Under the pieces are notes generated by a model. It worked only from the letters and a program-made list of their open reading frames with translations. It made no database searches and was not told the DNA's origin. Made by a program: the position numbers and the translations under genes. From Tieghemostelium lacteum (lineage: Eukaryota; Evosea; Eumycetozoa; Dictyosteliales; Raperosteliaceae), in contig LODT01000004.1 of the NCBI GenBank assembly GCA_001606155.1, positions 992,001-1,056,000 of the forward strand: a stretch of 64,000 nt of DNA. The letters run 5' to 3'. This document shows positions 1 to 12,548 of the stretch, piece by piece. How positions within the stretch are numbered: position 1 is the first letter of the stretch; each line of letters begins with the position of its first letter.

Positions 1-2637
1 TCTGCTTGTCTGAGAAAGTCATGTAAATTCAGAGTTAATACAGTTGAATGGTCACTGCTATGGTATGTAGAAAGTGATGTAAATGCTGTTGGATTGGACA
101 ATGAATAGGGTGATTGGTTAGGTGCTATGACATTAGTGGGATACCTCACTAATAACAATTTAGAGTATTTTAGAAAGTCTTTGGATACCCTAATTAGTGA
201 TCTATATACCCATTTATAATCAATATTTTTTCTTTTACAAGATAGTAGTTTGGAGATTATGGTTTTAATTATTATTGGTGGAAGAGGTGGAATTGTAGTT
301 GTAACTGGGGAGACAGGAACTTGAAATTCTATAGATTTTACTTCTTTTGTAGAAATTCTCAAGATTTCTCTTAGATAGTTTTCATCTAGATAATGTTGGT
401 ATTTTGGTAGAATATAGTTACAAAATAGGAGGAAATCATTCTTTTTGTCTTGTTTAAATATAATTAATAATGATTTTAGGAGGATGAGTATGATTTCTTT
501 GTGATCTTCAGGATGATCTTTTTGAAAGAGATAGTCAACTAAATCCAACTGAAATAGATAGGTATTCTTAAATATGGAAAACAACAGTGTTGATTGGAAT
601 AGTTTTAGATATCTATCAGCTAGAGTGTTATCATCAACAGTTAGCTTTATAAATTCACCATATTGTGGTACATGGGTCTTAAATGTTTCAGCATTGGTCA
701 TTTGGTTAATATATATCCTGTCTAGTGTAACTAATTGATTTATATACTCTGGTTTAACCTCCAAGAGATTATTAATGAGTATCAATCCATTTTCCAATTT
801 ATGAGCATCTATATCAATGGAATTCTCAAATTCTTCACTCTGAATAGCCTTCAGTATCTCATCAGAGTATTCTAACAGAATTTGATTGTTTTTCAGACAT
901 TGAATGAACATTAGGTACTTTTTTGGTTTGACACCTAACGTAGCATAAATATCCTGAGCTATGTTTACCAGTTTGGTTTTTATACGTGATATGGTTTTAC
1001 CTTTCAATATACCTTTACGGTTTTCTAATAGCTCTGAAATCTTATTATGGTCATTATATAGATTTAATGTTGAATGGCAATCTTTAATGTACACCAAGAT
1101 TTCTGTATTCTGAGTCAACATATATACTGAAACTACATATTCTATATAGGTTTTATGAGAATTATCAGCAGATAAAACTGATAGGTATTTGGTTAATGGA
1201 TATTCACCAGGTTGCTCAATTCTTTTAATTAATATTTCAAAACATATTAGATAATATTTTATATATCCTGATGCTTTGGAAATTGATTGAAATATAGTAT
1301 CAAGTGATTCTAGATATTCAATAGGATCTATACTAGTGTCATCCTATAAGATAGATTAGAAAATATTTTTCAAAGGTTTGATATATATTTACATACCATT
1401 GATAAATTTCTTAGTAGATTGTAGAGAAATTGAATTTTATATTCTGGTGTTGAAGTATTTTGTAATTGTTTGTAATGTGAAAATGAAAGATGTTTACTAT
1501 ACTTTTTAATGAGTTTAAGTGACTGATGATTAATTGAGCTTCTGTCATTTAGATATACCATAATGGTATCTTTTATAAGATTACTATGATTAGATATCAA
1601 TGAAGGTTTACATATTATCAATAAGCCTTGAATGAATAGATGTGATTTGGTAGAATAATGTTCCCTCATATATTCAAAGAAGACATTTTCACTTAAATCT
1701 ATTAAGTATTCAAAATGTTTCTTAAAGTTTAATATATAATATATATAGGTTCTTTCCTATAAAGGTTGAGAAACATGGTTATTAGCATCATGCAAGAGAG
1801 TAATACAAAAGAAATATATATTTACATTAAATAGATTATTGTCAATTAGTGCTTTGATAATTTCGCTCCATGATTCAGTGCTTACTGGGAAAGCAGTTGA
1901 AGTTTCCATAATATTTAATAGAAAATTGAGGAAATGGGTGAGTGAGTGGGTGATGATTGGTAATCCCAATTTGGAGATTTCCAAAGTCACTGATAAAAAT
2001 GTTTGATGTGCCAACACTGCATTTCTATCAAATGGTTCTTTGGAAAGAAAAGGAGCAATCAGACTCTGTATAGATTGAATTAAAATGTTACCTTTTTGGT
2101 AGTTCAGCCATAGTACAGGTAACAAGTTGTATACTAACGAATAAGAATAATTAAACAAAATGGATAATCTATTTACAATATAGGTTATCATTTCTTTATC
2201 ATCTGAATTCTTTAACATATCTTCTATATATACAAAAACAAACTCTTTCTTTATCCTGTTGTATCCCAATAAGCTAACAACAAACTTTTTGTAAAAAAGA
2301 GTGGATTTCCCATCTCTAATCTTTTCAATAAAATCTATGATTATCAATTAATAAAGTTGACTATTTTATAAATACTACAGAACATACCATGAATAGTATT
2401 GATATGATTAAAAGCAATGTAATTACTTAATTTCAATGTCATTGATTCAATAATTTGGTTAGTATGTATAGGGTTATCATATTGTGATAACCAATTAATT
2501 AATTCATTGAAAAAGTATTGGTATCTGATTGGATGTTGCTGAATTGATTGACTAATATAAACAATTACACCAAATTCTATATCTTTTTTAAATAAACTTA
2601 AATCCTTATCTATTTGTTTACAATCTTGAGGATCCAT
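1..2637 (-). CDS. Large alpha-helical protein with F-box-like segment (3' end beyond window)
   Basis: Not recognised as a named family. Four exons can be joined in one frame: 2637-2388, 2334-1826, 1756-1397 and 1343-1, with introns of 53, 69 and 53 bp carrying GTATGT or GTAAAT donors and TAG acceptors. The start at 2637 reads MDPQDCKQID. The last exon stays open for 447 codons to the window edge, so at least 820 residues are encoded and the C-terminus is missing. The first 650 or so residues are Leu/Ile/Asn-rich and look like helical (HEAT or ARM type) solenoid. Near positions 290-190 the protein reads PPLPPIIIKTIISKLL followed by SLIRVSKDFLKYSK, which resembles the F-box-like start of many dictyostelid repeat proteins. 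Function unknown; an SCF-type adaptor role is only a guess. A second gene starting inside exon 4 is possible but no stop separates the parts. Confidence 0.7.
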
Positions 2638-3011
2638 TTACAAATTGATTCATTGTGAAATCAAATTAAAAAAACAAAATAAAAAATGTCATCGATCGTA
2701 ATGAATCAAATCCTAAAAATACAATAAATGAATTTAATGACTCATAGATAATGGAACATTAGAATTGATTTTTTTCTGTAAACATATATAAAATTTAAAT
2801 TTTTTGAATATCTGGGTACCTTTAAAGTGTTATATGAAAAAGTAGGTGGTACTAAATTATAAAAAAAAAGAGAATAAAAGAGTATTTTAGAATTTTGTAA
2901 AATTATTTATCTCGATCTAAAATGTGTAATTTGATGAAAGGATAATTAATTCCCATTTTTCATTAAAAATTTTTTTTCGATTCATTCATACAAGGTGTAT
3001 CATACTAAAAA
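2638..3011. other. Divergent intergenic region
   Basis: AT-rich spacer between two divergently transcribed genes, presumably holding both promoters. It has A/T homopolymer runs and no open frame of note; I see no RNA gene or repeat here. Confidence 0.6.
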
Positions 3012-4410
3012 ATGAATTACACTTATTGTACAAAAATATTTCAAGACCAGTTTAAAGTATGTTTTATTAATTTAATAGTAAGATAGTTTGAAATCTAATT
3101 TAGAGTATTGTTTAGATTCCAAACTTTGAAGAATGTCCAATATGTAAGACAAAGAGCCTCGATACCAACGAAAAGTTTATAACACCAAATCACATATTTT
3201 CATGTTCTTATGCATTGTTATCGTATCTAGACATTGATCATGAGTCTATTATATCTCTGACCAAATCAATTATAACACCAATGAAAAAGAGACAAATTAA
3301 TGATTATATAGAGCAAAATGAGAGAAGGACAAGACGTAAGGTCATTGTCTCTAATGACATTGATATTGAAGACCAATTTGATACCAATCATAATATAAGA
3401 ACACCACAGCATAACAATAATATGAGTATCAGTAATGGTGCTAATGGACATCATCATGTTGGAAATATATTAAACTTTATGAATAATAATAACAATAATA
3501 ATAGTACACCTGTTGGTGGTAGTGGTACTTCGACTACACCTGTTTTATATAATAACACCACTAATAGTAATAATCAACAGAATAGTACCACTACTTCCAA
3601 TGACGGTGATTCAGAGGATGAAGACCTTTTAAATAATAATAGAAATGAACCACTTTTACTTACACATCCTAGTACTAATAACAACACAAATAATAATATA
3701 ATTCAATATAACCAACACTCTACTTCTCTATCTAACAGTTTAAATAATAATACTCATCTTCCACTTAAAATCTCAGAATCCTTTATTTCAAAATATGATA
3801 AAACACTCCGATGTATGGGTTGTGAAAAACAAATTACTGGTCAAAACAAAGATAATTTATTTTTAATGTTAAATGGTAAGTTATCTGTGATTCTATCTAT
3901 CCTTCTTCCCCTCTCCCAATATTTGAAAATTAATATATGTTTTATAAAACTGATATATCAGGAAGAGAAATTTCATTTTGTGAACCTGGTAAACATTTTT
4001 ATCAAAAGGATTTATCAATTCTTACTACACTCTCAGATATAATAGATTATTTGGTAATTGATAATATTGATCGTGACGGTTACTATACAGAAAAGAAATG
4101 TTGCAGACCAAAATGTATAAATAATTGTGGAATGTCAATGTTTGTGTATAATAAGAAATTAAATAATACCTATAGGACTTGTTCAAAGAAATGTTTAAGT
4201 GAGTTCCTATCTACCCTATCAACCAGTCATTGGAATAGGTTGAACCCAGGTGCAAAAGTAAATACTGATTGTGACCTGAGACTAGAAAATGACCCATCAC
4301 TTGTAAATATTCCCACCCTAGTTACTCCCATTGCTAGTATCTCTCCACAAAACACTCCTTCTAGTGTTCAAAGAGACATTAATAGAGATAAATTCATCAA
4401 TTTAATCTAG
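3012..4410 (+). CDS. Cys/His-rich putative zinc-binding protein with Asn-rich linker
   Basis: Family not recognised. Three exons: 3012-3056, 3116-3875 and 3962-4410, giving 417 residues; introns of 59 and 86 bp have GTATGT and GTAAGT donors. The short first exon supplies MNYTYCTKIF. Cysteines then come in pairs: ECPICKTKS followed by H and C about 20 residues on, RCMGCEK after the linker, FCEPGKHFYQ, CCRPKCINNCG and TCSKKCLSEF. This pattern suggests several zinc sites split by a long linker (about residues 70-195) that is rich in Asn, Ser and Thr, as is common in dictyostelids. The C-terminal part is Pro/Thr-rich. The C-P-I-C start resembles one half of a RING or TRAF-type finger, but the full ring spacing is not visible. 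Nucleic-acid or protein binding are both possible. Confidence 0.7.
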
Positions 4411-4854
4411 ATCTATATCTAACCCCTCATGTAATTTTTCAAATAAATTCCACTATTTCTCATCCCTATCAATGAGATCTTGACAATATATATAAAAAAC
4501 ACAATAGAAGATTAAATAAAAAATAGAAAATCTCCTGCATATTCATTATTATAAAAATAATAGATTCCGGTATTAGAGGTGGGAAGAATAAATCAAATGG
4601 ATGAAATTAAAGATTAATCTTGAATGATAATCATTGTAAAAATGAAATTTATTTTTCCATGACATCATCAATCATTGAAAGAATAAGATATTAAAAATTA
4701 AATTACTCCTGATTTTATTTTCACAAATTTGTGAGGATATAGATTTTTTAAAAAATCTAGATTTGTTTATCGAAATGTGGGATTTTCGAAACAAACCTTT
4801 TTTAAATATATTCTAACTTATGTTTAAACACTATCTATATTATTATTTATTAAT
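4411..4854. other. Intergenic region
   Basis: AT-rich spacer of about 440 bp between two genes on the + strand. It contains short A/T runs only. The last 100 bases presumably include the promoter of the ComC-like gene. No other feature seen. Confidence 0.5.
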
Positions 4855-7800
4855 ATGAATTATAATTTTAAATTCATTGTATTATTATCTCTTGTATTTA
4901 TAGTATTTTTTGGGTTTGGTAAAAATCTTGATTTGAAAATATCTGTCAAAATTTGACTAATTAACATTTTATAACTATATAAATTTATTCTTATAGGTCA
5001 CTCATATTATTTAGTTGATCAAACATTAGTAGATAATAATGTTTATTCATTAGATAATATAAAATGTGTTTTTAATTATATTTTTATATTATTTCAAGAA
5101 ACTGGGGATGAAAATTTATTAGGTATTGATTTGGGGATGCCATATGAATTGTTAGGCTCAATCTCACAGTCTACTATAAAGTATTTGTACAGGGTAAAAA
5201 TATCACCTCTAATAGATGTTTCCGGTCCAATAAATGTCACCTTAACACCAGGAGGACAAACCTTTTTTCTAGCCAATTATGATTGTAAAGCTCTTCGACC
5301 TACCATCACAATGACACAAACTGAATGGCTCCCTGACCAAGACTCAATGAATTTCACATCTACTCTTCAATTCAATCTCACCAAATATTTTAATTTACAA
5401 ACAGCGCTTTCAATTCAAACACCATATGTTTGTACATTTACTCAACAAGGTTATGCTTATGTAAATCTAAGATGTTCAATTCCAGTTTCAAATGCAATCA
5501 CAGAGCTCAGACTATTCTTTCAAGCACCTACCAATCTTATTAACTTTGATTTAAATCCTATATTTCCAAGTATGTAATTTTTAATTTATTTAAAATAGTT
5601 TTTTACTAACATTAAGTATTTAAATAGATACCAATTATTATGTATCATCTACTCCAAATTTGTACTATTTTAATGCATCAACCATGGGGATAAATTACTA
5701 TTATGTGCTAGATAACCTAACATTAAGTTCAGTAGGTGCCAACAATTATTTTTATTACACCAGATATAGTAATAACTTTATAATGAATGGAAGATCAATC
5801 TATGGAACATCTTTAAAAAGACAAATGCTATTCTATGATAAAACTTCTATACAGCTGACATCCAATATAAAAACACAGTATGCAGTAAACGGTAACGTAA
5901 CTAGTAATACTCAATTTACCAGCACATTAATAGGTATTTATCATTATTAATAATTTTTTGATTTAAGATACTAATTCATAAAAATAGATGTTGACTCTGG
6001 TAAACAGTTTATTATTGTACCTTTAGGTTACGATTCACCAGTTACTACTATTTTAGCATTCATTGGAAACATTAAAAACTATTTCCCTTTTATAAATCAA
6101 TTAGAAGTTGGTCTATACAAAAAGGAACAAAGATTTGAGTGGCCATATGGTTTAAACGATCAAACCATGTCAACCAATACTTATTCGCAATCTATACTGT
6201 TACCTCAATATTCAGTAACTGTTAAATCATTAAAACAAACAATAGCAGTAAATAATGCTCTGCCTGTGGAAACTCAAGGTATTATGCTTCTCAACGTGAC
6301 CTTTACACCATTGAATTTGGAATCTGGTAGAAAACTAATGATAGTCATAGCAGCGTATGTTACAAACAGTAATTCTGGTTTAAATGAAATTAAATTCCTT
6401 GGTGCTGATGGATCTGTTCATTTTTCATTGAACACAAGAGACATAAGTAGTGGTGGGCCTATGAGTGGTGATCTTTCAAAGGTTGTAGATTACACCTATT
6501 TTGATTCTCCTCTCTACCAAGTTCAAACATACACTGTATCAGGTCTAGTTTCTACTAATATATTTACCTATACTACATCCATTATCCAACAATATCCCAC
6601 ATTTGATTTAGGTAGAGGTAAGTAATTTATATATTTGTAAAGATCCACAACATTTGAAAACTAATATTATTTATAGTTATAATTCAAGATCAGATAAGAT
6701 TGACTCATGTTGAGTTTGCATTAAATAATATTGATCTATCATTGGTTGGATGTGAAAACACTATTTTCTTTAATTTTTCAATGATCTCTAAAGGGTTCCC
6801 TGTTAAAGTTGTATTCGATATGGATATAAACAAAGTATTCAGAGGTAAATGGAATGAAGAATTTGGAATGTTTTCAGTTGACTTCTCAATCCCATCTCGT
6901 CAATTCACTGGTCAAATTCAATACACTATATTTTACTATGGATTCCAATATAACAGTACTTCATTCAGTATCTCGTATGGTCTACCAAAGTCATCTTACG
7001 AGCTACAAGTTACATCCACTGTAGCTGATAGAATGCCACCTATTGTAGTTAGCATCAACCGACCACCAATTGCCAACAATATCATGTCTTGGAATTTAAC
7101 TATTTCAGATCCAATCAATGGATTCAAAAATGGAACTATATATATAATTGGTAGTCTCAACAGATTCAATCCAACTGTAGTTCAATTGTCATCCAATGGT
7201 CAAATGAATGTGTTCATGAAGACATTCAACATTGAGTACCAATATAATTGTTCAGTATACCAAGATTATCAAATTTCCATGATTGAACTATTCGATAACA
7301 ATGAATATAGATCTATATACGATCCATTCTATGTCCGTAGTTCAGTTTCTGATAATATCATCAACCCACTTTCAAGTCTTCCAGGTCAAATGAATTACCT
7401 CTCCAATGCTGATCCCTCATGTCCAGTAAAAACCGATTTAGCACCACCTACAATAATCCAATTAACTGATATTTTCAATGTAGAGACATTCAAAGCCAAT
7501 AGAAACTTCTCAATTAGCTTTACAGTTTCTGATATCGCATCTCCAATATCAGCTACCATTTCACCATATTGTTATCTTCACAGTATTCAACATGAAGTTT
7601 TAAAGACTAAAGCTATATTCACTGCCACTGCAGATCCAAAGGTTGCAAACTACGAATGTTTATATGATTCAACAAATATTCCACTTGGGTTTGGGTATCC
7701 TTTGACTAGTCTGGGTTTATCCATTCATGGTTACACTGATTCAAAGTATAATTTTGGTGGTCAAAGTATTGTAAATCTACAACAAAAATTATATATGTAT

Positions 7801-9174
7801 ACAGTACCACTACTATTCTCTAATCCTGTGAATTCCTATCCATTACTTGACAAGGTTTTGGAAATCACATCAGACTATAAACTCATAGTTCTTGGTAGTT
7901 TCCTTGGATTTAACACAACCTATATAATCCCTAATATAACCATTCCTGGTGTAGGATCTATGAAACCACCTGTAATAGACGTAAATAATGTAATTATTAT
8001 CTTTGATATATCATCCATAAAGAATGTTCCAATATTTTCACTTCAAGTTTTCAAATCAGCTCAATATTCCAATCAAATTACTGTTACAAATCGACCAATT
8101 CCAACATCTACACCACCAGTCGTTATAAAATGTCCAGGTACCCCTGAATGTGGTGGTCTATCCAATGGTAAATGTAATTCCATTGGATTATGTGAATGTA
8201 TTATACCATGGAGTGGTGCAGATTGTCTATCACAGATCATTGTTATTCCTCAACCACCAATAATTAACAATACCAGTCCTGGAACCATAAACGATTTCAA
8301 TACAACACTTCCTGATGGTGAACCTGTACAATTGAGAACACTTATCAGTGTTGTCTCACTTCAAGAGCTGGCTATAGATGGTTCCATTGTAAATGAAATT
8401 CCCTTTATACAATGGGTATATACAAATACAACATCAGTGAATAACACATCTATTCAAGAGTACACTTACACTTCTTCATTTAGCTACAACTCCCAGACTA
8501 CCCAAGTTGAAGTTCAAGTACAATACTACCAAAACCTAACTACCATTTTATTTGCAAACCAGAAATTAGAAATGTTACCTCAGACCTTAAAATACAGAAT
8601 ACAACTATCACCATATGCATTCAAATTGAGAACCAATACTCTCCAATTAGTAATGTCAGCTAGTATTCAGTCATCTTCAGAATCATTAAATACATGTTCC
8701 TATCAAGAGACTGGTGAGACTACTGGTAATACTGACTATTTTAAATTGCAAATTGATACCCACTCACTCTACGGAAGATTCATTAAAAGGGCTATTATAG
8801 ATAACAGAATTCAGTCTGTTTCCAACACTATTCTTAACCAAACATCAGAAAACACAGGTAGTCTATCCCAAAGTCTAATCGGTATACATATACCCAATTA
8901 TCTATCCTCTGTTATTATAGATCCTGATTTCTCTATTCTCTTAGACACCAAAACAACATCATCTATTGAATCTGATCAAGTAATCTGTAATGCCCAATCT
9001 GAAAATTCTACAAAGCTTTCAAAATCCCAACTAGCTGGTATCATTATAGGTGCTGTTGGTTTCTTCATTGTATCAATTATTGTAATTATCTATTTCATAT
9101 ACAAAAGAAAAGAAAATTCGATACTCCTTGCTAATTTTAATAATAAAATTCAAAATTCAAATAATAATTTGTAA
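4855..9174 (+). CDS. ComC-like secreted/membrane protein with EGF module and single membrane helix
   Basis: Five exons (4855-4918, 4997-5569, 5628-5933, 5988-6617, 6677-9174) join in frame to 1356 residues; the four introns are 54-78 bp. Residues 1-21 are a hydrophobic signal peptide. The long middle part is beta-rich, Asn/Ser/Thr-rich with many N-glycosylation sequons. An EGF-like module lies near residues 1009-1041 (CGGLSNGKCNSIGLCEC). It is followed by a ~250-residue beta domain containing KLQIDTHSLYGRFIKRAIID and DPDFSILLD, which matches position by position the C-terminal domain of the three lectin-TIG proteins at 48176-62014 and the ComC-type domain known from Dictyostelium. A membrane helix (about 1309-1333, GIIIGAVGFFIVSIIVIIYF) and a short Asn-rich tail end the protein. 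Type I surface protein; ligand unknown. ComC of D. discoideum is a developmental communication gene, so a cell-contact or signalling role is plausible. Confidence 0.85.
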
Positions 9175-9282
9175 CACTAATATAAAAATGATAAATTGAA
9201 AATGTTTTATTTTTTTTTATTTTTTTATTTGATTGTGGAGAATATGACAACAAAAATAGGGTAAATTAATTTATAAAGACAG

Positions 9283-10221
9283 ATGGCTGAAAGAAAATCT
9301 GTAAATAAATATTATCCACCAGATTGGGATCCTTCAAAAGGTACAATTAATCAGTATAGAAACAGTCATCCCTATGGTGATAGAGCAAAGAAATGGTATA
9401 GTGAAGGTATATTAGTTGTTAGATTTGAAATGCCTTGGAATGTAAATTGTACAACATGTCAAAATCATATTGGAAAAGGTGTTAGATATAATGCAGAAAA
9501 GAAGAAATCAACTAAAATGTATTTTAGTTCTGCTATCATTCATTTCACAATGAAATGTCATTTGTGTGGAGGTACTATTGAGATTGAAACTGACCCAAAG
9601 AATAGAGACTTTAAAATAATATCTGGAATCAAAAGAAAGACGGTGGATACTGAAAATAGTGAAATTGACGAAGATTTATTAGATAGTTTAGAAACTGAAC
9701 ATTTAAAGTTGATGGAAAGCTTTAAACTTGATAGCCAAAACCCTATTCTTCAACTATTAGTAAAGAAAAAGGATATAGAGATAGCTCAAAAGAAGGCACC
9801 TTCCATAGAGGATCTATACCATTTCAAAACAGAGAATAGAAGTAATCATGCAGCTCTTAACTCCAATCTTAGATCAAGATTCAGACATACTAAAAATCAG
9901 GAAAAACAAGAATTGGAGGTGGCAAAGAGTAAAGGTTTTCACATACTGTTGCAACCAGAAACCACGGATGACATTAAAAAAGCAAAATCCCACATGGCAC
10001 ACGGTAAACAATTACAAAATACAATTGATAAACAACAAAAGATCAACAGAGTGTTAACTGTAACCAAACTGAACAGAGATTTAAATAGTAATTCCCTATC
10101 TACACCACAAACTCTAGAAATTATAAAAAAGAAAGTTAACATTGATCCGTCGGTATTTTATAAACAATCATTAAGTAATAATACCGTAAAAGATGCATTT
10201 TCATCCAGTTTATTTAAATAA
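9283..10221 (+). CDS. YJU2B/CCDC130 (CWC16 family) spliceosome-associated protein
   Basis: Single exon, 312 residues. The N-terminus MAERKSVNKYYPPDWDPSKG and the block RFEMPWNVNCTTC...HIGKGVRYNAEKKKS...MKCHLCGGTIEIETDP are the hallmark of the CWC16/Yju2 family. Two CxxC pairs (CTTC and CHLC) form the zinc site. The start AERKSVNKYYPPD matches the CCDC130 (YJU2B, yeast Saf4-like) branch rather than the CCDC94/Yju2 branch, which begins differently. Family members act in the nucleus in pre-mRNA splicing around the Prp19-containing spliceosome. The C-terminal half is charged and likely helical, as in the family. It starts 108 bp after the previous stop on the same strand. Confidence 0.93.
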   Translation: MAERKSVNKYYPPDWDPSKGTINQYRNSHPYGDRAKKWYSEGILVVRFEMPWNVNCTTCQNHIGKGVRYNAEKKKSTKMYFSSAIIHFTMKCHLCGGTIEIETDPKNRDFKIISGIKRKTVDTENSEIDEDLLDSLETEHLKLMESFKLDSQNPILQLLVKKKDIEIAQKKAPSIEDLYHFKTENRSNHAALNSNLRSRFRHTKNQEKQELEVAKSKGFHILLQPETTDDIKKAKSHMAHGKQLQNTIDKQQKINRVLTVTKLNRDLNSNSLSTPQTLEIIKKKVNIDPSVFYKQSLSNNTVKDAFSSSLFK

Positions 10222-10357
10222 AACATATAAAATATATGATACTTGAGTTTCATATCTATATGATATGATTAAAGTTTAATTAAATAAAACCTAAATTTAT
10301 TATTATTAACAAGATTTTCCTTTTTTTTTTAATTTGATTTTATTTTCAAGGGAGCAC

Positions 10358-12460
10358 ATGACAGAATCTGATCATTTATTTTTTTTAGTATTCAGGAATA
10401 AATACATTTCTAATTTAATATTTAGTTACTGTAAAACTATTAATAGAATATCATATTCTTATAATAGGCTACCATTGGAATATTTGATTAGCAAAGATAG
10501 ATTTGATATAATTAAAGAGAAATGGAACAGAGATTGGGTTTCTGTTGATTTTGATGATCATCTTTTACTGTATTTTTTAATGAAAAATACAGATTTGGAT
10601 CTATTTATATCGATATTTAAAAAGTATGGTAAAAGAATTCTAAATTTGTTCACAGTACACCACTATAAAATGATTGAAAGTAGATCATTCAATTACATTC
10701 AATGGATGATTGAAAATGCTAAATTAGATATGAAATATGTATTTGATTACAATTATACAATGGCATCTCGTAGTAATGTTGAAATGATTCAGTATACACT
10801 TAAACATCATCCTGAGAAATTAGTTGGAAATCTAAAGAATCTGAAGTCAACTCTTGAACATATTATTATTATTATCTCAATAACTACTATTACCAGAACC
10901 CTAGTTGATAATATTAAAATACTTTTACAACTCTTGATTCAAATGAACCAATTTGAACCTAACTCATTCAAATACTATGACACTTCGATAAAAATATTGG
11001 TAACCAATGCCAATGTAGATGATTTAAAATCTCTGTTTCCAGGTGGTCCTACTACTATTCAACTGAGAAAACCTATAGATTTTCCAGAACCTCTATCAGA
11101 TGAACATTTTGAAAATATAAAATGGCTATTTGATAACGGAACTTATAAGGATCTAGTGAAATTCACTTGTTTGGCAACCTACAGAAACTCAGATGCCATT
11201 CAGTATCTTCTGGATAAATACTATAATGGAGATGCTCAACAATGTGTTAGTGATAAAGGAATATCACAGATGTCTACAAGTATGTCATTACCAGTATTTG
11301 AACTACTGATGAACCGTACCAATATGAAATTCACTCTAGAATCACTACTGAGCTCACAAGTACCTCTAGACTATATAAAACAGTTGATTGAATGTCAAAG
11401 AGTACCAATTAATAATTTAACCGATTTTATCAATTGTAGAGATAAAGAGACTCTAGAATACTTTCTAAAACAAAAGTTTCATTTAATTTTAAAAAGGAGT
11501 GAATTTATAGTTGGTGATATAGAAACTCTGAAAATGGTGGCTAAATACCATACATTAACAATTGATTTCCTAAAATTGGCAATTAAGCACGAGTGCTATG
11601 ATTCTATGTTATTTATATACAACAAATTATCTACCAAACCCACATTTTGGGATATAAATGGATATGTACATATAGAGCTCATCAATTCTATAGATATCCA
11701 AATGTTTATCTATAACATGGACCCAAATGGTTTCTGGAATGAATTTACAACCAATGAAAGGAATACACTATACCATCTTATTTGTAAGGGTAGATTTCAG
11801 TTTATACAATTTCTAGTATCACAAAGACCTAATATCATACTAAACCAGGTAAACACCTTGTTTTTGATGAATAATGTCTATAAGCTATTCGAGATACTGT
11901 TGGATGAACCTGGATTTGACAACTCAACTAAACCACCATTGAAAATATCAAGGATTGATAACCTTAGTCTTTGTCTATATTCACCAATGGAGAAGATATT
12001 CAATGTGAGTTGGGTGAAACTTACGACGGAGAGTAGTTGTAAGAATCTGGTTAAAATTGGTAAATACTCAAATATATCTTATCTCTTAGACCATGGACAT
12101 ATAAAGCCAATAGCTCTATGCTTAAATTGGAGAAAATTAAGTTCAGTTGCTATATTAAGGATATGTAATAATATAGGTTCCAATGAAATTAGAGAACAAA
12201 CCTATTGTTGTATGTTTTTGCGTATTCTTCAATTATCTAAAACCTTGGATCATAGATACTTTGTAAATGTATTTCAAGTGGTAAATTATAAATGTAATCC
12301 TCAGGTATTAAATCAAATGTATATAGAATACCTATCCAACCTATCATCAAGATCTAGAATTTCATTACAAAAAAAAATCAGACTAAACTTTAATCTATTG
12401 ACTATTCCAATAAGAGAATTCCTATTCAACCAAGGATTTCATTTTATTAATACTAAATAA
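10358..12460 (+). CDS. Dictyostelid ankyrin-like repeat family protein
   Basis: Single exon of 700 residues when started at the ATG at 10358 (MTESDHLFFLVFRNKYISNL); an upstream in-frame TTG is not used. This opening, a Leu/Phe/Tyr-rich helix followed by weak repeats, is the signature of a very large dictyostelid family annotated as ankyrin-repeat or ankyrin-like. Repeated units carry pattern pieces such as NVEMIQYTLKHHPEKL, NIKWLFDNGTYKDL, DAIQYLLDKYYN, SLPVFELLMNRTNMKF and NISYLLDHGHIKPI, spaced about 30-60 residues apart. The ankyrin consensus is degenerate. No catalytic motif or membrane segment is seen. Specific role unknown; protein-protein interaction in the cytosol is the family expectation. 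Confidence 0.8.
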   Translation: MTESDHLFFLVFRNKYISNLIFSYCKTINRISYSYNRLPLEYLISKDRFDIIKEKWNRDWVSVDFDDHLLLYFLMKNTDLDLFISIFKKYGKRILNLFTVHHYKMIESRSFNYIQWMIENAKLDMKYVFDYNYTMASRSNVEMIQYTLKHHPEKLVGNLKNLKSTLEHIIIIISITTITRTLVDNIKILLQLLIQMNQFEPNSFKYYDTSIKILVTNANVDDLKSLFPGGPTTIQLRKPIDFPEPLSDEHFENIKWLFDNGTYKDLVKFTCLATYRNSDAIQYLLDKYYNGDAQQCVSDKGISQMSTSMSLPVFELLMNRTNMKFTLESLLSSQVPLDYIKQLIECQRVPINNLTDFINCRDKETLEYFLKQKFHLILKRSEFIVGDIETLKMVAKYHTLTIDFLKLAIKHECYDSMLFIYNKLSTKPTFWDINGYVHIELINSIDIQMFIYNMDPNGFWNEFTTNERNTLYHLICKGRFQFIQFLVSQRPNIILNQVNTLFLMNNVYKLFEILLDEPGFDNSTKPPLKISRIDNLSLCLYSPMEKIFNVSWVKLTTESSCKNLVKIGKYSNISYLLDHGHIKPIALCLNWRKLSSVAILRICNNIGSNEIREQTYCCMFLRILQLSKTLDHRYFVNVFQVVNYKCNPQVLNQMYIEYLSNLSSRSRISLQKKIRLNFNLLTIPIREFLFNQGFHFINTK

Positions 12461-12548
12461 ACACTCGACTGACTCTGAGGCCAATTAATTTTTAAAAAAG
12501 TAATTTTTCTCTTTAATCTCATTTCTTTCGAAATTAAACGAGACACAA

